57,735 bases of DNA, taken from the NCBI GenBank assembly GCA_003252535.1, contig QKDN01000057.1, positions 1 through 57,735 of the forward strand, in the 5' to 3' direction. Positions within the stretch are counted from its first letter, which is position 1; each line of letters opens with the position of its first letter. The notes beneath the pieces are model-generated. The model ran no database searches. It was not told the DNA's origin and saw nothing but the letters and a program-made list of their open reading frames with translations. This stretch comes from Campylobacterota bacterium (GTDB lineage Bacteria; Campylobacterota; Campylobacteria; Campylobacterales; Sulfurovaceae). Both the position numbers and the translations under genes were made by a program. Shown here piece after piece: positions 51,255 through 57,735 of the stretch.

Positions 51255-52537
51255 GCGACCTCGAACGTGTCCTCGAGGCGCTTGAGCACTCCCATGTATT
51301 CCTCACCGGGGGTGCCGGGGTAGGGAAAAGCTACACCACGAACGAGCTCATCCGGCACTACCGCAGAGAGGGGGAGCAGGTGGTGCCGCTCGGCTCGACG
51401 GGTGTCAGCGCGGTCAATATCGGCGGCTTTACTCTCCACAGCTTTTTCGTATTCGGGATATCCAACTCCCTCGAAGAGCTCGCTTCCCATGACAGACGCA
51501 GCAAAGGTCGTCTGAGCGAACTTAAAAAGGTACTCAAGGTCACCGACCTGATCGTCATCGACGAGATATCGATGGTGAGCTCCAGGATGCTCGATATGAT
51601 AGCCTACAGGCTCGAGAGCAGCGGATACAGGGGCAGAGTGCTCTTCGTCGGCGATTTCTTCCAGCTCCCTCCCATCGTCAAGAAGCAGACCCACTCCCAT
51701 GCCGGGCTCTTCGATGAGCCTTTGTATGCCTTCGAGAGCGAAGCGTGGTACAGAATGAAGCCGACCGTCATCGAGCTCACCGAGATGAAGCGGACACATG
51801 ACCCGGAGTTCACCCATATCCTCCACAAGATACGCACAGGGGTCTGCGACAGCGAGGTGACGGAGTACCTCGGCGGATTGCAGGGGGCAAGGGAGTTCGA
51901 CGCGGAGCCGACCATCCTCTACGGGCGCAACCAGGAGGTGGAGATCACCAACCGGGCCAAGCTGAACCTCCTTGAAAGCGACGAAACGATCCTCTTCGCC
52001 GAGACCGAGTCTACCGGTGCGGTGAACGAAAAGAGGCTTGAGACCTGGCACAATCTCCTCCCCGTTTCAAAAATGCTCACCATCAAAGAGGGGGCGCCAG
52101 TCCTCTTCACGGTCAACAAATGGGGAAAGTTCGTCAACGGCGAGCGGGGGGTGATCCGCGCGATCCACGACGACTACCTGGTGGTGGAGAAAAAGGATGA
52201 GTATGTGCGTGTCGAGCGTCACACCTTCGAGCTGCTCGATATGGTGAGCAAGGATGACGGGACGATCGAGAATGTGAGCCTGGCGAAACTCTCACAGTTC
52301 CCCGTGCGCCTCGCCTACGCGGTGACGATCCACAAATCGCAGGGGATGAGCATCGAGAACCTCGTATGCAATATCGACAATATCTTCGCCCCCAGCCAGT
52401 TCTATGTCGCCCTCTCCCGGGCCACGGACCCAGAGAAACTTCATCTTGAATACACAAAAGGCCCGCTTGAACACTATCTGAGGCGTATTATCCATGTCCA
52501 TGAGAGGGTAAGGGACTATTACCGGGGGATCGGGTGA
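51251..52537 (+). CDS. PIF1-like superfamily 1 helicase
   Basis: 428 aa. Helicase motif I is LTGGAGVGKSYTTNEL (about 18-33). Further motifs are Ia PLGSTGVSAVNIGG, II LIVIDEISMV, III GDFFQLPPI (all PIF1/RecD2-like), and the C-terminal VI-type VTIHKSQGMSIENL with FYVALSRA. These unwind DNA, G-quadruplexes or RNA-DNA hybrids. Compact for a bacterial PIF1. It overlaps RNase T2 upstream and VanZ downstream by four bases each. Confidence 0.92.
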   Translation: MSDLERVLEALEHSHVFLTGGAGVGKSYTTNELIRHYRREGEQVVPLGSTGVSAVNIGGFTLHSFFVFGISNSLEELASHDRRSKGRLSELKKVLKVTDLIVIDEISMVSSRMLDMIAYRLESSGYRGRVLFVGDFFQLPPIVKKQTHSHAGLFDEPLYAFESEAWYRMKPTVIELTEMKRTHDPEFTHILHKIRTGVCDSEVTEYLGGLQGAREFDAEPTILYGRNQEVEITNRAKLNLLESDETILFAETESTGAVNEKRLETWHNLLPVSKMLTIKEGAPVLFTVNKWGKFVNGERGVIRAIHDDYLVVEKKDEYVRVERHTFELLDMVSKDDGTIENVSLAKLSQFPVRLAYAVTIHKSQGMSIENLVCNIDNIFAPSQFYVALSRATDPEKLHLEYTKGPLEHYLRRIIHVHERVRDYYRGIG

Positions 52538-52884
52538 AGCGGCTTTTTCAGTTCGGATTTTTCACTGCGGTTGCTGCCATAGAGTACCTGGCGACGACAC
52601 CGCTCCATTTCAAGGTACTGGAGAACACATGGGACAAGGCCAATCACTTCACCGCCTTTTTCGTCCTCTACGGACTCCTCAAACTGGGCTTCGGCAATCT
52701 CTCGGCGATCGCCGCTTCGGCGCTGCTGCTCCTCTACGGAGTACAGATAGAGGTGGTACAGTCCTTCCTCCCATACAGGGAGTTCTCGCTCCTTGATGTC
52801 GTCGCCGACAGCGTGGGGATATTTTTGGGATTCGTTGCGTTGAGGTATCTCATACCGAAGCAATGGGTAGACCAGATCAAATAA
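52534..52884 (+). CDS. VanZ-like membrane protein
   Basis: 116 aa with three or four membrane helices. VanZ-type residues: TWDKANHFTAFFVLYGLLKL, YGVQIEVVQSFLPYREFSLLDVVADSVGI. VanZ family members are small integral membrane proteins linked to antibiotic tolerance or phospholipid shuttling; the role here is unknown. GTG start overlaps the helicase stop. Followed 10 bases later by a mutarotase. Confidence 0.87.
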   Translation: MKRLFQFGFFTAVAAIEYLATTPLHFKVLENTWDKANHFTAFFVLYGLLKLGFGNLSAIAASALLLLYGVQIEVVQSFLPYREFSLLDVVADSVGIFLGFVALRYLIPKQWVDQIK

Positions 52885-52894
52885 GGAGAAACAA

Positions 52895-53731
52895 ATGAAA
52901 TACACACTGAGCAATGAAAATATCACGATCACGGTCGATAGCCTCGGCGCAGAGCTGGTGAGCCTGCACAAAGATGGAGAAGAGTTTATGTGGAGCGGCG
53001 ACTCGGCATACTGGGGGCGGGTATCGCCCGTCCTCTTCCCCATCGTCGGGGCATTGCGCGACGGGAAATATCTCTACGGTGATCAGAGCTATGTTCTACC
53101 GCAGCACGGGTTCGCCCGGGATATGGAGTTCTCGCTTGCCGAGCAGAGCGCGGATCGTCTGGTATTTGGTCTCTTCAGCGACGATGCGTCCCTGGAGGTC
53201 TACCCTTTCGAGTTCATCCTCATGATCTCCTATACCCTTGAGGGGAACAAAGTGAAGGTCGGCTACGAGGTGAGGAATATCGACGAGAAGCCGCTCTATT
53301 TCTCCATCGGCGCGCACCCTGCCTTCGCTATCGATCCCAATGGAGCGAACACCATCGAGTTCGCCGGGGATGAAAAATCAGACAGGGTTCTTCTGGATGG
53401 CCCTCTAGTTTCCAAAGAAAGCGAGCCGTGCCTGGACGGCAGGGAGCTGAAGCTCGAAAAGGGTATCTTCGACCGGGGCGCGCTGGTCTTTGACAGTGTC
53501 AATTCGCAAAGTGTCACCCTCAGAACCGGAGGCCGCTCTCTCAAAGTGGATTTCGCAGGTTTCGAGTACCTCGCTTTCTGGGCGCCCAAAGACGCCCCCT
53601 TCGTCTGTATCGAACCGTGGTTCGGGATCGCCGACAGCGTTGAGGCTACCGGAAAGCTCGAAGAGAAGCGGGGGATCAGGTCGCTCGAGGTCGATGAGAG
53701 CTTCAAGTGCGAATGGAGCGTGGAGGTCTGA
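52895..53731 (+). CDS. aldose 1-epimerase (galactose mutarotase)-like
   Basis: 278 aa. Interconverts the alpha and beta forms of sugars. The mutarotase fold is shown by SLGAELVSLHKDGEEFMW, WGRVSPVLFPIVGALRDG, QHGFARDMEF with the catalytic His, YFSIGAHPAFAI and the C-terminal CIEPWFGIADS. It resembles the YeaD/LacX class that includes hexose-6-phosphate epimerases. AAGGAG precedes the start. Last gene of the rightward run; a REP pair follows. Confidence 0.9.
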   Translation: MKYTLSNENITITVDSLGAELVSLHKDGEEFMWSGDSAYWGRVSPVLFPIVGALRDGKYLYGDQSYVLPQHGFARDMEFSLAEQSADRLVFGLFSDDASLEVYPFEFILMISYTLEGNKVKVGYEVRNIDEKPLYFSIGAHPAFAIDPNGANTIEFAGDEKSDRVLLDGPLVSKESEPCLDGRELKLEKGIFDRGALVFDSVNSQSVTLRTGGRSLKVDFAGFEYLAFWAPKDAPFVCIEPWFGIADSVEATGKLEEKRGIRSLEVDESFKCEWSVEV

Positions 53732-53763
53732 TGTTTTTGATCATCACCAGTGCTGCATAAAAA

Positions 53764-53878
53764 GTAGGGTGCTGTGCCCCACGGCACCGCAATATTACGG
53801 ACATCGAAATGTTTTGATAGGATTGAATATTTTTTTGTCTCTGTATATCATGGTGTTGTCGGGGGGACAACACCCTAC
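53764..53878. repeat. REP pair (BIME), 115 bp
   Basis: GTAG plus an imperfect GGTGCTGTGCCCCACGGCACC on the left and the inverted GGTGTTGTC...GACAACACC plus CTAC on the right. Same type as 36971-37074. It lies in the gap between the convergent mutarotase and hypothetical genes. Confidence 0.75.
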
Positions 53879-53906
53879 GCATCTCTTAACAGCACGAATC
53901 ATATAC

Positions 53907-54320
53907 CTATTCTTCCGGTTTTAGACCCACTACGATTTCCGAACTCTTGTTTCTATCATGAAAATCAAATACTTTGATGGTGACTGTATCATTTCTAAAG
54001 AGATATTTTTCTCTGGGATCACCTTTTATCCCGTCTCCGAGAGGCACGCTGGCATAGCAGTCTTTGGGCCAAAAATCCTGTCCCAGAAAGTGCTTTCTGA
54101 AGTCTGATGATCTTCCGACCCATTTGTCATGTTCATAGATGAAGTAGGGGATATCATTCCAGATAAGGAGAATATAGTTCTCTTTGACTTTATATGCTTT
54201 TGCCTTCGGATCCGATAAGGTGAGTTCTTTTGACGGTATCATTATATAAAAGTGACTGATAAAAGTAATAACAAAAAGTACAAAAACAAAAAGAAGCGAG
54301 TAGAAAACCTTTTTAATCAC
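53907..54320 (-). CDS. membrane-anchored protein of unknown function
   Basis: 137 aa, not recognised. One N-terminal transmembrane helix (YSLLFVFVLFVITFISHFYI) acts as anchor. The rest, AT-rich in codons, is beta-rich with two cysteine-free loops (YILLIWNDIPYFIYEHDKWVG). GTG start with GAGGT upstream. It is the only gene in a small AT-rich patch beside a REP pair, so it may be acquired. Confidence 0.6.
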   Translation of the reverse strand: MIKKVFYSLLFVFVLFVITFISHFYIMIPSKELTLSDPKAKAYKVKENYILLIWNDIPYFIYEHDKWVGRSSDFRKHFLGQDFWPKDCYASVPLGDGIKGDPREKYLFRNDTVTIKVFDFHDRNKSSEIVVGLKPEE

Positions 54321-54347
54321 GGTGAACCTCTACCCAATAAAATCATT

Positions 54348-54965
54348 TTACCTGAACATAAACGGCGCTACCGAGACGACGATCAGCACTGCCATCGTGA
54401 TATTGAATATCCTCAGGCTCCTGGCATCGGAGATGAACCGCTTGAGGAAGAGTCCGCCGAGCGTCCAGGTGTTGGAGCTGAGAAAGGTGATGATCACATA
54501 GACCAGCGCGATCACGCAGACCTGTGCGAAGAGATGCCCTGTTGCGGTGGTGAACGAGGAGGTGGCGGTGACAGCGATGATCCATGCCTTGGGGTTGACC
54601 CACTGGAAGAGGGCGGCCTGGATGAATGAGAAGGGTTTGTCCGCCGAGCGCGCCTTGCTAGAGAGATCGCCCGTGGTATTGGCGATATGCCATGCCATCC
54701 ACAGCAGGTATCCCATCCCGACGAATTTCAGTACCGTGTAGGCGAGCGGAAAGAGCTCGAAGAGCGTCCCCACCCCCAGCCCCACTGCGATCACCATCAG
54801 CGGGAACCCCACCACGATCCCCGCGATATGCCCCAGTGTCTTCCGATACCCGAAAGTAAGCCCTGATGAAAGGAGCATGAGATTGTTGGGACCGGGGCTG
54901 AAGAATGTAGCCGCAGCGAACGAGAAGATGGAGAGGAGCATAGGGAGAGTATAGAGCTCTGACAC
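54348..54965 (-). CDS. LysE/RhtB-family amino-acid exporter
   Basis: 205 aa from GTG 54965, where AAAGGA is six bases upstream; the ATG two codons earlier touches the site. Six membrane helices. The family signature is FSPGPNNLMLLSSGLTFGYRKT near the N terminus, with WVNPKAWIIAVTA in the middle. These proteins export amino acids or their analogues. The substrate is not predictable. Confidence 0.9.
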   Translation of the reverse strand: MSELYTLPMLLSIFSFAAATFFSPGPNNLMLLSSGLTFGYRKTLGHIAGIVVGFPLMVIAVGLGVGTLFELFPLAYTVLKFVGMGYLLWMAWHIANTTGDLSSKARSADKPFSFIQAALFQWVNPKAWIIAVTATSSFTTATGHLFAQVCVIALVYVIITFLSSNTWTLGGLFLKRFISDARSLRIFNITMAVLIVVSVAPFMFR

Positions 54966-55006
54966 GATCATCCTTTAGGGTTGTCTGGGATGATTATAGC
55001 ATAAAT

Positions 55007-55270
55007 TTAAGCTTCTGTATTATTATCTTCGTTGGTATCCTCATCGTTTTGGAGCTCTTGTTCCATCAGGTATTTTGTGGCAAATATTGCGCCGAGCGAG
55101 AGGAGGGCGACGGGTGCGACGACATACCATATCCAGGTCAGACCGGGTTTGTAGGAGGTGATGCCGATGACGGCGATGATACCGATGCTCCAGCGTATCG
55201 CCCATTTGATGAGGCTTTGTCGAATCGTATGCTCTACGGCTGTCTTGAGTTCGTTCTGTTCCTGCTGCAC
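55007..55270 (-). CDS. small two-helix membrane protein
   Basis: 87 aa. Two transmembrane helices (IRWSIGIIAVIGITSY and WIWYVVAPVALLSLGAIFA) and an acidic disordered tail (QNDEDTNEDNNTEA). Starts with GTG that shares its G with the stop of the GGDEF-EAL gene (TAGTG), so it is translationally coupled to it. Not recognised; may be a small accessory of that signalling protein. Confidence 0.65.
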   Translation of the reverse strand: MQQEQNELKTAVEHTIRQSLIKWAIRWSIGIIAVIGITSYKPGLTWIWYVVAPVALLSLGAIFATKYLMEQELQNDEDTNEDNNTEA

Positions 55271-57651
55271 TAATTATCCTTGAGTTCTAATTTATCCGAT
55301 GGAAGCGGGGCTGGGGCCGGTTTACCTATGTAATAGCCCTGGAGTTCGTCGATGTGAAGCTCTTCGCATATATCCATTACCTCTTTGCGATCGACGAACT
55401 CGGCGACGGTCCTGATGCCCAGTTCTTTGGCGAAATGAACGATGGTACGGACGATATTGACAGCCTGAGTGTCCGTATCGAGATTCCTGATCAGGGAACC
55501 GTCGATCTTGAGATAATCAGGTCTCAGGAGCATGATATAAGTGAAGTTGGAATACCCTACGCCGAAATCATCGATAGCGATCTTCGCGCCGGCTTTGCGT
55601 ATCCTCTCGACGAATGTATCAAGCGTTGCAGAGTTGTAGAGTTCGTTGCTCTCGGTGAACTCGATGACCACCCTGCCTGTTTCGGCGAACTCGGAGAGAG
55701 CATCGATCAGGAACTCCGTCGTGAGGTCATCATAGATATCGAGCGCATCGATATTGATCGAGAACATCTCATCCCTGTTGCGGAATGTGTTCAGTGTCTG
55801 TTCGATCATCTTCTGGGATATCTGGTGGTAGAAGTGTGTCTGTTTGGCGACCTCGAGGAATGCCCCGGGGTAGATCAGCATCCCCTGGTGTTCTATACGG
55901 ACGAGCGATTCGTATTTGTGGATCCTGTGGCTTTGGACTGAAGCGATCGGCTGGTAGTGGGTGACGATACGATCATCTTCGAGCGCTTCCTTGATGATCT
56001 CTATCATTTCGATATTTCGTTTGTGCTTTTGCTTCGTGTCGCTCTGCTCGGTGTAGATCGAGAAGTCGAGGAGCTTCTCTTTGGCCTCTGTGAGCGCCAT
56101 GTCGGCTTTGATCAGCATATCGCTCTGCTCGAGACATATCCCCGCATAGATCGAGATAGTGATCTCGAAACCGTTCTTTGTATGGATCGGGGTGCTGTTG
56201 ACCATATGGATGATCGCTATGACCTTGGCGATGATCTGTTCCTCTTCAAGGTCACCCTTGTCGACGATCAGACCGAACTCATCGCTGCCGATACGATAAA
56301 AATGGTATTTGATATCGTTGGCGTAGTCCTGGAGCATGAGGGCAAGGTTCCTGAGCACTTCATTACCGGTCTCGAACCCGAAGACGTCGTTGATCTGCTT
56401 GAATGAGCGGATATTGATAAGGACGAAGATACTGTCGTGTTCTTCGACGAGGTCCCGCATGATCGCATTGCGGTTGGGAAGGCTGGTGAGATCATCGATA
56501 AAGAGCTGGTTGAGGAGCTTGGCTTCGAGATCGATGTATCTTTTTTCTATCGTCTTCCCGAGGTCGATCACCTCGCTGCGGATATGGGTCAGCACCTCCC
56601 TCGGGGTGAAGAGATCATTCTGTTTCTGCCCGAGTATGCCGAACTCTCCGAGCTTGATGCCCCTCGTGATCCTTGAGATGGAGTTGGCCTGTGCGATCAT
56701 CCTCCCCAGTCTTCGGTTGGCGATGAAGTAGATGAGCAGCGAGATGATCAGGACGATGACAAGGCTGCTTGTGAACCTCTTGCGTACAAGGTCGAAATAA
56801 TAATCGAAATCATTGAGCGTGAAGATATACCCCATCGTTTTACCGTTGAAGTCGATGATGGGATAGGAGAAGAGGGTATACTCTTTCCCCTTGATCGTGA
56901 TGGTGGATATGGGCTTCGTGACATTGACGTCTTTGAGGTTTGAGACGTTCATCGGGAGGGTATGCTCGGCAAAGATGTAATCGCCGGTGATCTGTTTGTC
57001 CTTCATGAACTCATCGTAGTAGTGCTTGCTCAGTGAGCTTGCAGATTCTTTGGTGTAGATCAGGAATGATTCGTCACCCGTACGGTTTTTGAGTATCTCA
57101 GGGAGCCAGTCGATCTTCTTGCCCATGGAGAGACCTCCGAGCATCTTGCCGTTCGTATCGATGATGGGATAGGTGGCACGGATACCTGCATAGGTCTTGC
57201 ACATCATCAGGTGGAGACTCGGTTTGAACGAAGAAGTGACCCACTGGATATCTTTGCGTACGTCCGATACGTCCTTACCAATCGATGAGAAATTGGAGAA
57301 ATTGACGAAAGAGATGGCCGGAGGCTTGAAAAAATGTATCTCGTAGACAAGCTTCTCGTGCCTGAGCCGGTTCCATATCGGGAGGACATGCTGTTTGAGT
57401 ATGGAAGGATCATCCTTCTGGTAGGCTTCGATGACGGCAGGGTCAAGGGCCAGTGCTGCCGAGAGTATATTGACGTTTTGTTTATGGTCATAGGAGAGGT
57501 TGTCAAAGATGCGTTTGTTGGTCTTGTAGTGCAGCTCTTTCTCAAGGGAATAGGAAAAACGGAAATTACCCACTTCATATACAGTGAAAAAGAGCACTAT
57601 GACAGTAATGATGAAAAATGAGATATCGGGTTTGACTACGGCTCGCTTCAT
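55270..57651 (-). CDS. dCache-GGDEF-EAL cyclic-di-GMP protein
   Basis: 793 aa from ATG 57651 (AAAGGAAG just upstream). Membrane helices at about 10-27 and 295-312 enclose a periplasmic double-Cache sensor (YPIIDTNGKMLGGLS, YPIIDFNGKTMGYI). The GGDEF domain has GSDEF (455-459), but the metal loop reads NIRSFKQIND, with Asn for the first Asp, so it is probably a poor cyclase. The EAL domain has YESLVR (EAL to ESL), EFTESNEL, IDDFGVGYSNF and LKIDGSLI. It keeps most catalytic acids and may be the active part, breaking down c-di-GMP in response to an external ligand. Confidence 0.9.
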   Translation of the reverse strand: MKRAVVKPDISFFIITVIVLFFTVYEVGNFRFSYSLEKELHYKTNKRIFDNLSYDHKQNVNILSAALALDPAVIEAYQKDDPSILKQHVLPIWNRLRHEKLVYEIHFFKPPAISFVNFSNFSSIGKDVSDVRKDIQWVTSSFKPSLHLMMCKTYAGIRATYPIIDTNGKMLGGLSMGKKIDWLPEILKNRTGDESFLIYTKESASSLSKHYYDEFMKDKQITGDYIFAEHTLPMNVSNLKDVNVTKPISTITIKGKEYTLFSYPIIDFNGKTMGYIFTLNDFDYYFDLVRKRFTSSLVIVLIISLLIYFIANRRLGRMIAQANSISRITRGIKLGEFGILGQKQNDLFTPREVLTHIRSEVIDLGKTIEKRYIDLEAKLLNQLFIDDLTSLPNRNAIMRDLVEEHDSIFVLINIRSFKQINDVFGFETGNEVLRNLALMLQDYANDIKYHFYRIGSDEFGLIVDKGDLEEEQIIAKVIAIIHMVNSTPIHTKNGFEITISIYAGICLEQSDMLIKADMALTEAKEKLLDFSIYTEQSDTKQKHKRNIEMIEIIKEALEDDRIVTHYQPIASVQSHRIHKYESLVRIEHQGMLIYPGAFLEVAKQTHFYHQISQKMIEQTLNTFRNRDEMFSINIDALDIYDDLTTEFLIDALSEFAETGRVVIEFTESNELYNSATLDTFVERIRKAGAKIAIDDFGVGYSNFTYIMLLRPDYLKIDGSLIRNLDTDTQAVNIVRTIVHFAKELGIRTVAEFVDRKEVMDICEELHIDELQGYYIGKPAPAPLPSDKLELKDN

Positions 57652-57735
57652 GTTCTTCCTTTCCAAAAATATTATATACAATTATAAAATATACTTAAAT
57701 ATCTGATCCTTCCGTTTAGTATATCACAAATATGT

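Overview
The window looks like part of a chromosome from a Campylobacterota (former Epsilonproteobacteria) bacterium, most likely a free-living Sulfurovum- or Sulfurimonas-like sulfur/hydrogen oxidiser. The placement rests on gene content and protein style: HisKA kinases with the AHQWRQPL box, U32 peptidase, PAS-only proteins, standalone MTAN, and a TtcA-like enzyme of an unusual type. It is an inference from reading, not a database match. Most genes have moderate GC and strong purine-rich ribosome sites. Several AT-rich patches (about 23.0-24.7, 36.3-36.8, 40.4-41.8 and 53.9-54.3 kb) look accessory.

Layout. 1-82 is the 3' end of a 5S rRNA, so an rRNA operon lies to the left. 0.26-7.4 kb is signalling: a CYTH-CHAD protein, then a minus-strand operon of three exported PilJ-type proteins, a 1010-aa hybrid kinase and a DsrE-like protein. 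7.5-12.1 kb is housekeeping (ung, a flavoprotein, a DHH phosphoesterase, an Rrf2 regulator, rpsO, a DUF1287 protein). 12.4-14.9 kb is grpE-dnaK with a consensus promoter and an HspR/HAIR-like inverted repeat. 15.1-20.7 kb holds a FIST-domain histidine kinase and a PhoX-like lipoprotein phosphatase paired with a dihaem lipoprotein. 20.9-24.7 kb is mixed and includes two genes broken by in-frame stops. 24.9-28.3 kb is a TelA / SPFH-GYF / zinc-ribbon stress operon. 28.6-36.3 kb has ilvB-ilvN, small proteins, two PAS proteins and metH. 36.3-37.1 kb is a repeat cluster with a small HTH gene. 37.1-46.3 kb has a cytochrome b, a U32 peptidase, purE, a glutaredoxin, an ATPase-nuclease pair fused by overlap to glyQ, a decayed toxin-antitoxin pair, a Nif3 protein, a zinc-ribbon coiled coil, waaA and a DUF167 protein. 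46.3-53.7 kb runs rightward: pseudouridine synthase, PAS, fabD, mtnN, ttcA-like, RNase T2, PIF1-like helicase, VanZ, mutarotase. 53.9-57.7 kb runs leftward and ends with a dCache-GGDEF-EAL protein.

Most interesting. (1) A compact two-gene module at 40263-41805, a AAA/ABC-type ATPase plus a probable PD-(D/E)XK nuclease, overlaps in a chain with glyQ; it resembles two-gene phage-defence modules but I cannot name it. (2) The PilJ-PilJ-PilJ-hybrid kinase operon looks like a periplasmic multi-protein sensor. (3) The same operator-like motif, TTTAGT-N7-ACTAAA, sits at the grpE-dnaK promoter and at the promoter of a small HTH gene 24 kb away. (4) Four families of palindromic intergenic elements are present: GTAG-headed REP pairs, a 129-bp hairpin element in two copies with compensatory changes, a 56-80 bp element in two copies, and dRS3-like or other small hairpins. 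Several copies sit directly upstream of essential or biosynthetic genes.
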